The notes beneath the pieces were generated by a model. It searched no databases and was not told the DNA's origin. It saw nothing but the letters and a program-made list of their open reading frames with translations. Shown piece by piece: positions 11,346-23,400 of a stretch of 64,000 bases of DNA; position 1 is the first letter of the stretch; each line of letters starts with the position of its first letter. The stretch is from Sympetrum striolatum. Lineage: Eukaryota > Arthropoda > Insecta > Odonata > Libellulidae. The position numbers and the translations under genes are program-made. Location: assembly GCA_947579665.1 (NCBI GenBank), contig OX388343.1, forward strand, positions 92,794,254 to 92,858,253, read 5' to 3'.

Positions 11346-12976
11346 AACATTTTAATGGATAGCAGTAAATATGACAGTTAGATAATTTCATTTTTAGAAA
11401 TTACTGCAGTTCTTTAATTTTCTTTCAACTATTAGGTTTCATCCTACGTTAGTACGGAAGCGTAATTTCCTGGTGTTTACTAGTGTACGTGTTGGCCGAC
11501 ATGCTACTGCTGAAAATCTATGTATTTCGCTATTCATTTCCAATATTTACCCCCTAATCAAATATTCATTCGATTTCTCAATCGAGATTCCGAAAGATTT
11601 GGAATTTCATTCCTAGGTGTCCATTGTTTCTCAATAATGAATCGAAGCCGACAAGTGAAATTAGAAGACAATATTTAGTTGCGGGGACAGGCCATTAATT
11701 ATTAGATATACTTAGTTATTTACATATATTAAGATATAAACACATTACGATATTCGAATCTGGGATATGATTTTCTGTTAAATTTGTCAATATCGATTCT
11801 TCCTAAGAGTCGTAGGTGTAGGATGCTCTTCTTGCATGATTCACCACGAACAATAAACAATGGCAACGAACGTCTTCAAATGTTTTTTCTTTTGCGAATT
11901 GTTTAGAGAGGAATATTATACCATTGAATTCTTTTAGGTAACGACTGAAGGTTTTCTTCTTTCTTGCACGGCGTTTACGGTTTATACTTCCTTTCATATA
12001 CACAAGAATGTATATCTGATCTATATAATGTAATAAATGTTAGAAACGCTCTTTTAAGACTTAAGTATTATTTACCCCGATTCACCTTTCATTATTTGAG
12101 ACTATATTTCTTTACCATATTAACAGCAGCCCATATTCCCTTCGTAATTTAGTTCTTTGCACTTAGTGCAGTCCTGTGATTTTCACTGCAATATTTTGTT
12201 CCTCAGTAGTTAATTTTATCTTATTCGTTTTGATCGATTAATCTTAATCCCTTAATCGAATTTATGTTTTACTCTGTAGATATCTCCTCCAGAAATTCGT
12301 CTGTATGTGTTTTTGATGAGCTGACTGAGAGAATTTTAAGAAATTCATTAGAGTTAAAAAAATCCATGGTTATAAATCTAGTAAAAGTTTGGTTACCATG
12401 GATTTTTTACAAGTTAATAAGTACCACAATATTAATCCTGAATCTGTATCGTTACTTCATTCGAGCTGTTTTTTCCCTCTTGGATTCATTTTATCTAATA
12501 AGCGGTGAGTTAAGTATTTTCGTGGGCCTCGTAATTATTTCTGCACTTGTTTTTTGTTTTCCTCAGTATATTTTTTTTCCATCTTATTTCACAATCAACA
12601 ATTCGCGAATAATTTTAACTTTTTTCCTTTAACTGCTCTTTTTTGAGTGAAGTATAGTTTGTACGAATACTCACCTTATAAAATGATGATGAAATAGGAG
12701 AATATAAAGCACTTCCAACCAATTATTTTGGATTCGCTTTATTTTGTATACGTTTAAATTAAAAAACATAAGGATATCCGATATTGTGGTTTGATTTCCT
12801 ATCAACTTAACCAATATCGATTATGGTTAACAAGTTTATTGTTGCCAGTATATGATTCAATTTGAGTATGATCAATACCAATGTTGGTTTAGATATCAGG
12901 TGCTACGAATAGAAATAATGACGAGGTTCAAGAAATTAATTCCATCTTTTTGAATTGTTGGCCATTGCTGTCTCTG
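11346..12976. other. Gene-free stretch downstream of cuticle array
   Basis: This is AT-rich sequence with short open frames on both strands (the longest is 122 codons at 12264-12632, very Ile/Leu/Phe rich). None has recognisable domains, splice context or codon structure. I see nothing supportable here. Confidence 0.6.
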
Positions 12977-13507
12977 CCAATTAAAAATTTGCTTAGCGAT
13001 GCTCTCACTTCCGTCATGAAATAATGTTTTAATAAGTAATTTATCATTCCGTTTGGTAAGACATAGAACGCGTAATTCGGGTCTGTATTTGTAGACCGAC
13101 TTACACAGTATGACACGACGTATCTGATAGTCATCGAACACAATAGCAAATTCTAGCTTATAATTGAATAAAGCGTTTAATTATAAGGATTAGAATAGCG
13201 CGGAATTAGGAATTCCATCCAATTCCGAGATTTAAGTCTTAATAAACTCATTTTGGAAATGCATATTAAATTAATATCTATGTATTAAAAAAATTATGGC
13301 CGTGATATAGTTGAAATTCATAATCTATTCAGTATTTTTATACAAATATAAATTTATGAATTGATTTCTTCATGGAGGATTCATCGAAATTTCCTTAGCA
13401 CTCGAATTGTCATAATTTGTATGACGTAAGTGAATAAAAGATAACCAGCGTAATCAAAATTATTTCATGACGGAAGTGAAAGCATCGCTAAGCACAATTT
13501 AATTAGC
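12977..13507. repeat. Inverted-repeat element (about 50-bp arms, 530 bp)
   Basis: The arm at 12977-13026 is repeated in inverted orientation at about 13457-13507 with few mismatches. The core gcttagcgatgct..cacttccgtcatgaaataat (two parts) is shared. The two arms enclose about 430 bp without a coding region. This is the shape of a non-autonomous fold-back DNA element. No clear target-site duplication was identified. Confidence 0.65.
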
Positions 13508-14670
13508 GGAGAAGGCAATAGCAAATATATCGAAAAAGTGGAGTTTTCTCTTGAAGAATTTCAGAGAGTTATTAGTGCCTTCACTAATTTTCGCGGGTCC
13601 TCTTTGACTTTCACCTCGTTTCCTAATTGATCTTGAAGATACGGCCGAGAGACCGCTCAGAATTCCCGTTGTTTTTCTTGTCCAATATTCGATTTCTTTT
13701 ATTTCCTGATTTCATCTTTAGTAATATTTGTTGAAACTTTCAGTAGAGTTGTCTTATGATGAAACTGTTTAATCGATTGAATAAAGACTATTTCTAAGAT
13801 TTGTAGGAGATTTAGTTTACGTACTAAAGACCATAGAGTAATGCTACTAATATTTTTAACGTCATTTAATTAATTTATGAAATCCATGTGTCTATTTAAT
13901 CCTACACGTCTGTGGCATGCCCAATTATCCCATGGACCCTTCAAGTATTCGAGTAAGCTAGTTGGGAGTGTGGAGGTGACAGAAGTTCATGAACGTACTC
14001 CATTTTCGGAATTGCATTATGTTTGTTTTAATTTCCTTTTCCCGATTCTACTTTACCTCTATTTTTCATTAGAGTTCTTTTAAAAATCGTATCTAATTTG
14101 AGATATAATAATTGATCATTTTTCTAAGCTAATGAAATTTTTAAATGCCATTTTTGCGGTAAAAAGTGTTAAAAATGTTCATAGATGTTTAATCTCCTGT
14201 ATTTGTGCATTTTATTTCACGAAGAATTGGCCTTCACGGTAAATCATAATGTAAAACTTCATTTTCGAAAACTGCAAAGTGTAATCTAAAAGAGGAAATT
14301 AGGTAAAGGTGTTTGCACGAAATGGCGTGCAGCCAGGATAAATCTAAAGTCTATTCTTCTTTATAATCTAAAATCCTCCAAAATGATTTTGAATTTTTTT
14401 TTTTTTTAACGTTGCTACTTTTCAGAGAGCTATTCCTCAAAAAGTTCTGAACGTACAGAGCTGAATTTGCACTTAAATTGTAGAAAGTTTTATCTTCTTT
14501 AAAAAATGCAAGAACAAAATTTTCTGTAGAAGGTATACTTTAGAAGAAGATTATTTTTGAGCATAAACTTAGGGCATTACTCATCCCACACAGGTCTTTC
14601 AAAGCTGCAAAACCAGTATCTTACAATTGGTATATTTTGTTAGCAGTGTGCGAACCGTACGAGGGGGCAA
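13508..14670. other. Gene-free stretch
   Basis: AT-rich DNA without recognisable genes. It includes a T-run at about 14394-14407. Confidence 0.5.
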
Positions 14671-15492
14671 GGGCGTCTCCAGGGGGGGGCAGCTGCCCCC
14701 CCCCTGGAGATCTACTCTTATTTTGGTTCGGGAGGTGTTGGAGAAACAATTTTTAGACACGAGCGCATTTGAAAAGAATTTAGACCCAAAACAAAGTCAA
14801 GTGTTGGCACGTGTAAACACCAGTGATGGGAAAAGTACTGAAAAAATGTAATTGGGCTCAATTACAATTACTCTGTCAAATTTGTAATCAGTTACAATTG
14901 CGAATCAGATTTCAAAAATTCATCAGCAGCTGCGGAAACTTCCCCTCTTTTCACAATATTTAAAAGTATAGCTTCCTCGTAACACATGCGTCATGTTTTT
15001 GTATAGAAGACTTTTCATTTGACACGATTTTTCTTTAAAAATACGTAAAGGCTCCTTCTCTCCCTCAAGCCACGTGAACTTTAAAGAAGGTATCAGCCCT
15101 GCTGCAATGGTTAGTTTATATTCATTTAGTACGTTGCAAAATCTTGCTTCAACTCCCTAAAGCAACCCTCTTGCCAGTGGCCTACAGTACAGAAGGTCAT
15201 TGTCAAGGGCTCTCTTTTCGAGTTCTGAATGGCCTGGCGATGAGTGTTCATAGGAAAATTATCGCGGGGAACTTGTCAGATTTCAATAATTAAGTGGTGG
15301 ATAAATTTGCGAGAAATCCGAGGAGGTTGTGCTTCAATGGAGATAAATTTTTTTTGTTCATTATATCTCTTATAGCATACTACTGTCTGTAACATTTTTC
15401 TTGCAGTAAAGTATTTGTTTTATTGTCATAACGTGCAGTTATTTTACCTTCATTATGTACCCTCAATCAGGCAGCTTGCACCCTCCCTAGCA

Positions 15493-17348
15493 CAGTGGCT
15501 GGCGACGCCCTTGCGAGGGGGAAAGGGTGGGGGGGATTCCCCGTCTCGTAAAACTACCCCTGACTGATGATAGCATGTTTTTCCCTGCCAGGGAAAATTG
15601 TTTTGCCCCTCTCTTGCTGTTGACAACTACTGGTTACTTGTATAGTGTACTGGTTACTTGTGCAGTGCACTGGTTACTTGTACTAGTGTGTGGTAAGGGG
15701 GAATCCCCTAAAATTGCAGTCTTTCGTAAGATATTTCAAATTCATCAGTCAAAATGTTATTTTGATGCAGATGCGCAAAGCAGATTGGCTAAATATGTAC
15801 CCCTCAACAAGAAGCTTGATTCTCCCTCTGCTAATAACATATACCAAATGCAGTCATAAATGACCTTTTGTGTCTAATTTGTCTAGACTACTATACTAAT
15901 CACCTTGTGATAATCATATTATGTATAATGATAAATTAGCTTTTATAGTCTTTGCCAAAGGCTAAGCAGAGTGTGTTGCGTCCTGAACATCTCAAGTATT
16001 TTATTTTAAACTGTTTTATTTAACACAATATTTAATTCTTATGAGGGTTTATCTCAAATTAATTAAAGATAGGTAATGCAAAGTCAAATTAGTTATCCTT
16101 TCCTCAGATTACATATTTTTATGAGATTCTTAGCTTTTTCATGTATCAAGGACACCTTTGAATATACCCAACAGTAGAACATAGAAAAAGCCAAATTAAG
16201 AAATTTAATATAATCCTGGTTACTTATTATGGTAACATGTCTCCTTATTTCTCACATTCTTATCTTATAATTTTTATTTGAAACAAATATATTTAAAAAT
16301 ACTTACGCGCACAATACCTTTCAGCTGACTGATTTGCTTCCAAAATGGTATATTATTAATAATATCATCGAAAATTTATTTTTACTGATATCTTGTATTG
16401 CTCCAATACTTTTACAAATTTCTACATAAACCCGGTTATTGAATTATTTTCGTAACTATACAGCAAATTAACGGGTAATTATAAAATAAGGATCAGTATA
16501 TTTTACATCATCCCGAGTAGTTAAGAGTCTACTGTACGGACTTTTAATCGTCCAGAATGCTTAACAAAGGAACCAGTTCCTTTGGAATTGTCGCTTAACT
16601 CATCTTGAGATGTGCCCTCCGATAACAGCCCTAACATAAGAAAATCCTAATTTATGCAACTAATAATGGTTATTTTACAAAAAACTACATAGACATTAGT
16701 TTTCCCGATAGAGGCCTCGAGCTATTAGCGGACTGTGAAAAAAATTTTCGGATGTCCATCTGTATCTTATGAAATCCAAACTAAACTCTCCTTCGAACTG
16801 TTCCCTGTGAATTTCTCAAATGCACTATTCACGAGCCTAGCTTTGCATTCACACCTTCAAAACAGTCACATGCAACATATCTAACTGAGCGTTCTATCAA
16901 TCTGTTTGTCTCTCAAACGTAATCTTAATCTCTGTTTTCAGGGTGTAAGTTTCAAATTACTTCTCGAATGTTCCCTTGCGATTTTGCGAGGAGTAAACGA
17001 ATCAGCACTTTCGAATTCTTCTCATGGGAATCTTATCTTATGTTGTGAGTCATCTAACAAAAGGATATGGTTACGAAGTTCATGCGTTGAACATTGTGTG
17101 CGAAACACTCGTGACGTCCTATTAATATCGATGTCGGCTCTAGGCCTGCTCTGCTACCGAAAACATCAACTTAGCTGTAATTGGAGCCATATTTACTGGG
17201 ATGCAAAGCTTTCGTTGAATTTATCTAGCAAATGATTGGGGTTTTGTACTCTTCAGCAGAAAAAAAGCACAGAGCTAATCATAGGACTTGACTCTTCGGG
17301 GGGGGGGGGGGTTGAACCCCTAAACTTCCCCCCCTCGCTGCGCCACTG
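15493..17348. mobile_element. Possible second hAT-like insertion inside the larger element
   Basis: CAGTGGC at 15493, followed by GCGAGGGGG, faces an inverted CAGTGGCGCAGCGAGGGGG whose outer end is at 17348. The C/G-rich runs just inside both ends are also similar in kind. CAGTGGCG-type ends are common among hAT elements. The 8-bp flanks (ccctagca and cttgggcc) do not match, so the pairing of these two ends is uncertain. Confidence 0.35.
15631..15690. repeat. Three-copy 20-bp tandem repeat
   Basis: tggttacttg occurs at 15631, 15651 and 15671, exactly 20 bp apart, with similar spacers (tatagtgtac, tgcagtgcac, tactagtgtg). It lies inside the nested transposon. Confidence 0.85.
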
Positions 17349-18214
17349 CTTGGGCCTATTTGCATAATACTCACCGCAAAACTTTCTTATGTCCATTTTG
17401 AAGGGAAAACGAAAAAAACTGAATCCTTTGTCTTCTGCCGGCGATTGTCGGACGATACTCAAGGTAGTTTGAGAGAGGGGACATAATCGCATAACCTCGC
17501 GCTCTGATCCCATCGAGAGGCAGTTCTAACTACATTGTTCACCCTGAAACCGAACTTTTCATCTTTTGGGAGGGAAGGGGCGAAGGAAAGGAGGGATGGC
17601 TGTTGACTCTGCTGTGAAGTATTGTTGAAATATTTGTGCTGCGCTGGAGGTATAAATGAATTATCTACGAGGAAGTACTTTTCCCATCACTGGTGTTTAC
17701 ACGTGCCAACACTTGACTTTGTTTTGGGTCTAAATTCTTTTCAAATACGCTCATGCCTAAAAATTGTTTCTACAACACATCCGGAACCAAATAGGTCTCC
17801 AGGGGGGGGCAGCCTCCCCCCCCCTGGGGACGCCCATGCGTATATGAACCATAAAAATTTGAAATTCCCAAAATACATTTATACCAAAACAGTAGATACC
17901 CCTGTTGTCGAACCCAGGACCTTTTAAAAGATGTGAATACATATAACGACTATGTAGGAATAAAACTTATTTAATCCAAAGTTTGAAGTTTATATCATAC
18001 CGGGAAGATCCTAAAATAAGATGGCACTCAGGAATCCTAATGTGCATGAGTTGATGCCAGGTTGGTGGAAACCAACCATTTGACATACATTGCTGCAATT
18101 TTAAAGAATTATTTTAAATCACTTCTCGATAACATGGAAACGTAAAACCCAGTATCTGAATAGAGGTCATAAATATATTTCATAAATGCAGTTTACTGTT
18201 TCTCTAATGACCGT

Positions 18215-19985
18215 GCTTTGCAAGGCCATCAGAGTGGCAATCAAGGAAGATGTGAGGAATTTTAAGGAAAAAGTTTTGCAAGAGGTCCTAGAAATAACAA
18301 GAATGTGCCATCTGGCCCTCTTTAGTGCCAGACAGTGCCTAGCTATAGGAAAAAAATGTTAGCCTTACAGAAGGGAGATGGCACAACAACATATAACAGA
18401 CCAGCGATATTGAGGACTGCAGCAGAATACTTTGGCAACCAATACAAGAAGATGGAAAATGCCAAAGAGAAAAGCCAAAACTCACTATATTCCCTCGCAA
18501 TTCTCCCTGAAGAGATAATGGCAGCGATTACGCAGATGAAGAATGGGAAAGTAGGAGGAGCAGATGGGGTTTTGGCGGAGTATCTGAAAGCTGGTGAGAC
18601 AAAGATTGCTAATGTTTCAGCACAATTATTCACTAACTGTCTAAAACAAGGGAGAATCCCCAGGGATTGGAATCCTGCAAAGAATGCCCTCTTGCACAAG
18701 AAAGGAAGCAAAGAAGATTTGACGAACTATCGCCCCATCAGCTTCCTTCCAGTTGTTTATAAGACATTTATGAGGACAATAGCTGAACGTCACAAGAAGA
18801 CCCTGTCTTCAGCCCAGCCTAGGGAACAAGCAGAATTCCGGAAAGGCTTCAGCAATATGGACCACATCCGAACACTACACAAAATTATTAATGGAACCAA
18901 TGAGTACAAGATGTCACTCATTCTCTGCTTTTTTGGATTACGAACAGGCCTTCGACTCGGTAAGTACTTCCTCCACTCTGAAAGCTCTGAAGAATCAAGG
19001 GATAGATTCTGAGTACATCTGACTCTTATCCAGTATCTATGAGAATGCCACAGCTTCTGTAATGCTGCATGAAGAGACCGACGAATTCAAGATTGAGAAG
19101 GGAGTTCAACAAGGTGACGGTCTTTCTCCAATCTTGCTCACAGCCGTTTAGAAGAAGTTTTTAAAACCCTTGATTGGAAAAAGAAGGGCTTTAAAGAAAT
19201 GGAATATGTACATCAGTCACCTCTGTTTTGCAGATGATATAGCTTTCTTTGCAGCCAACGCAGATGATCTAACTTTAAGACCTGAAGAACTAAACACAGT
19301 GGGACAGAAGATAGGACTCAGGATAAACCTAACAAAAACAACAGTAATGTATAATTATTTTCCAGTGCAAGAACCAGTACACCTTAAAGAAAAACCTCTG
19401 GATGTTTGCTTGGAATATACATGCCAGGGACAACTTGTAACAACAGGAGAGAAAAATAGGACTAATTAAGTAAACAGAAGAATGAAACTTGGCTGGAGTG
19501 CATTTGGTAGGAACTCACACATTCTGAAGTCAAGAATGCCAAGAGTCTTCAACCAATACATTCTAGCTGTCCTGACCTATCCTAGTGAAGCTTGTGTGTT
19601 TAATGCTCTTAAACCCAATGACTTCAGACACTGCAAAGGAGCATGGAGCTCTGCATGCTGGGAATGACAAGAAGAGACAGGAAACGCAACACTTGGGTGA
19701 GAATGATGACTGGAGTTATAGACATCATAGATAAGGTAAGATCACTAAGAGGAGGGCTGGTCATTTTGCGAGAAGAAACAACTGTTGGACATCTGCAGCT
19801 CTCAATTGGACACCAAGAGATGAGACCAAAGAGAAGACCAATGGACAGGTGGAATAGAGACATCATCAAGTACTTAGGTGTAACATGGCAACGAGAAGCT
19901 CAGGACAGAGAAAATTGGAAATTACTTGGGGAGGCCTACATCCGACGTAGGATTGAAAATGGCTGATGATGATGATATACATATA
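18215..19985 (+). pseudogene. Degenerate RTE-type LINE (reverse transcriptase remnant)
   Basis: Reverse-transcriptase segments appear in succession with frame breaks. The region before the RT reads like a LINE linker. LTNYRPISFLPVVYK lies near 18719-18763, then QAFDSV and KGVQQGDGLSP (stop codons between), then the catalytic FADDIAFF starting near 19227, and a C-terminal segment ending LGEAYIRRRIENG at 19966. It terminates in a short TGA-repeat tail, as RTE-clade elements often do. The 5' end is truncated and the endonuclease domain is absent. Several in-frame stops and frameshifts mark it as dead. RTE rather than CR1/Jockey is inferred from the RT and C-terminal wording and the microsatellite tail. 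Confidence 0.85.
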
Positions 19986-20412
19986 CACTCTCAAGATCAC
20001 AAATGAACTATACATAAGATTTTCCAATTTAGAATTACACTCAAAATATATCTGAGGCTGTTGTTGTGAAAACATTATTCTTCAACATGTTTAACCCTGA
20101 AATTAAAAAGATACTGCGATTATAGACAAACTAAAAAGATGTCAACTATAGATATTTTTTATATTTACAAAACGTACATCAAATATCAAGAATTATTAAC
20201 TATTTAACATCAACATGAAAATGTTATCACTTTGTTACATTATCTGTAAGCTTGAATCTTGAGAAACACCACAAAGCAAATTTTGAAAAATTGAGAAAAA
20301 AAGGAGCAGATCTAAAAAGTAGCCTATCCCCTTAAAAAAATCTACACAAAAAAATGAGAATAAAGAAAAGAGTATTACTTCACAAAATAATTCTAATTAT
20401 ACAAAAATGAGA

Positions 20413-23400
20413 TTATATTTCTTTGTATTCCTGAGAATCACTTTGTACTGACTGACTCTCATAATATTGACTCCAGAAAGACCTCAATCTCTGTAACCAT
20501 AGTCTCCAATATGAATAGCATTGTGGAAGATCTAGATGAAAAGTTTCAGCTTCAGATCCATCACTGTATGCCACAACAACCATTCCACCTTCAATCTGAA
20601 AATGTTGAAATTAATAATTGAAAGCCATCCTTTCCTTTAGCTGTCACCTCGTTTACCAATTATAAATAGAGGCTATTCCCTAAGTTTTCAGAAAAATGGA
20701 TATTTTAAATGCATGAACTTCAAAACTGGTCATTGCTTTCTTTAATCTTAGTCATCACTACAGTTTCCTCTCATATATGTATTCTTCTTATGGTGGAAGA
20801 TAATGACTTAAGGCACTAAGACAATGAAGGTGAGGCTCCCAGATAGCCATGTTGGCTGCGTGTTCAGCTTCGGTAGACCGAAGGTAGCCCTGAGTTTGAT
20901 TCCCGGTGGGAACCCATGAGCAAAATGACCTAAGTTATGGAAGCACTTCGCAATACTACTAAAATGAAGGAATACCATGCTTGCCAAGAAAGGTAATAGT
21001 TTACAAAATCATTAGCAGGTATTATTAGTTTGAAAGCAGTATGAAATACTTTATCAAATTACTCATTAAAAATTAGCAATATTCACAAGGTAATTGTATC
21101 CAATTTTGAGGCGACATTGGGCATTTGGAAGATTGATCAGAGAGCATTAGCAGAGCGTATATGGTGGCAAAGCAGGAATTTAGATTTAAAGGGTTTCCTG
21201 TCTATCAACTATGTACAGTGGGGGAAAGAAATATCTCAACACTTTTTGCGCACCAGAGTCGGCATCCACTATTGGAATACTACTTACAATTAGTACGACT
21301 GACTGGCAACACTGAGAAAGCCTCAAAAAGCAGTAATATTCAAGTCGGAGACTACAACTTACTCAAATTTCCCCTTTAAACTTTTCTTAAATTCAAATTC
21401 ACGCAATTTCCCCAGAGTTCATCGTGCTCATTTCGGCATCTCTCTTTCCATAGTGAAGCAGAAAATTCATTAACATTTTGGTAGTATTATAAAAACATTA
21501 ATTTTGCCAGTAGAGTTTCGTTTTAAAGTTATATTTTATTGGTAAATCAGAAAATTTTCAATTCCAAGTTCATGTTGACAATGCATGCAACAAATAATTT
21601 TATAGTATATATACTTTGACTCAAATAATATTTAGGTTTGTAAAAACGGTTTGTGATTTAGCTCAAATAATGACCTTTCCCTACCCAGTAGCTGAGGAAC
21701 AGGTCCAAAGCCCAGCAGTTTAAGGCCAAATAGGATAAAATAGTTTACTTAAAAGCTGAGCTTCTCCTTTCAACGATCATTATACCAAATCATATATACA
21801 TGACGTTTGTTCATTTGAGTAAGAAAAACTCTGCCACCTATATAGGATTTGCTTGTTTTTCAAGGCTTATCTCCGTCAGAGAAACACGAATTCAAGTCCG
21901 AAAGGGTGAGTAATGAATATGATTCGAAAAAATATTCCCAACTACACCCATTTATAATTAATTTAGAAAAGACTAAACAAAAAACACTTTCAGTACAGAT
22001 TGGTATTTTATGAACATCTGACTTTATAGAATTCATTAGCCGAGGTAATGCTGCCTTAATAATATTATTAATGAGCTGCTAAAAATTGACTTCTCAGTTT
22101 GTAGGGATACATCATAAATGTAACTACTTACTAATTAAGAATTGATTGTACAGCTGCGTGATGTATCTGATCGGCATATGAAGGGCTCGAGTTTGAATTC
22201 CACCCAAGTTAAATGAGTTTCTATCTTAAACTTCTCTTGTTGGGAAAATAAACGAATGTAAGATATGGTTGCCGCAATTATATCCATGTGATGTTATAAG
22301 TATTGTATATCCCTGTGATGAATATATAGATTTACCAGATGGATGAAATTCAATATGAAAAAATAATCATTGTACTTGAAGGATTCGGATCTGATTCTCC
22401 CAATTCTTAGTCAAGAGCATGTTTTGTGTGTCAGCGAAAATACCTCTTTTAACAAGAATTCAAGGTTGTTTGCTGGAAAGAAGTGTCTTTTGACTCATTT
22501 TCCTAACTAACTCAATCTACTATAAATGAAAAATGGCAAAAAACAAAGGCAATGAGGCAAAGGCCCTCTTAAGAAAATTCACAAATGTGGAATTTTAATT
22601 CATACCAATATTTATGATACTTAAAATATACTACCCATTTATAAGGAGTTTGACTATTGATGGTTTAACCAGCTCTATTCAGAGTTGCTGAACTGTCAGA
22701 GGTAGAGTGGTTTCAGTTAGTTCTCACGTAGCCTGCTGCTGACACCAAAAGGTGTTGCGATAATTCTATCCACCATTGAACCAACACTGGTTTAAACACT
22801 ATTTTTATGATTTAATAAGACCAACCAAAAAATTAAGACAGTTAAATAAATTCTCACATACTGATTATTCACTAAAAATAAATTAAATAGCTGAATAGGC
22901 CTAAACCCAAAATCTAAACACATACAAACAGGATGCTTTGGTAGAAATGAAATCTATTTGATGATAAAAGCCATTGAATTTCCAATACCTGTAATGGATA
23001 GTTCTTGTCGAAGTTCATAGCTCCAATATAGGCACTTAATTGAATTGGTGCATCAAAGGTTTTCTGTATTGTGGGCTTTGGTTTATCAGATTTCTTCCAT
23101 TCTATTAAAACCTGTTTTCCCCTGTAAGTAATAAAAACTTAATTCATATGTTAACTTAAAGACAAAAGAGGACTGGATAAAATAACAACTATATCACAAC
23201 ATCAATCAGTATCCTTTTTTTCAGCCAAATAATACATGTTAAAGGGTTACCTGGATAAAACGGAAATTATTTTTTTACTGCTGCTGTTGCCCTTGTAATT
23301 TGGTTAAGCCCTCCTGAGCTCCACAGAGCGTTTCAGGAGGTGCTTAACCAAGGCAACAGCAACAATTGACAAACATTCCCTGATAATAAAACCCGATCAG

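Larger units (their letters stand above)
14671..17835. mobile_element. Nested hAT-like DNA element with long inverted arms
   Basis: Positions 14671-14839 recur in reverse complement at 17674-17835 with high identity, forming inverted arms of about 165 bp. The outer part of each arm has its own G-run/C-run hairpin (ggcagctgccc and ggcagcctccc centres). The inner end of each arm is CAGTGATGGGAAAAGTACT (14821-14839; inverted at 17674-17692). It is followed on the left by sequence alternating taattg and caattac, which is a typical hAT terminal pattern. I see no intact transposase between the arms. The 8 bp flanking the inner TIRs are inverted (gtaaacac / gtgtttac) rather than direct, so this is not a simple hAT insertion with a target-site duplication. 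Confidence 0.7.

Noticed and set aside
12264..12632. 122-codon Ile/Leu/Phe-rich open frame, possible membrane protein
   Set aside because: Composition is what AT-rich non-coding DNA gives by chance. No splice signals, homology or start context support it.
15493..17348. Certain call of a second complete hAT element
   Set aside because: The two CAGTGGC ends match in kind but the 8-bp flanks differ, so it was kept only as a low-confidence feature.
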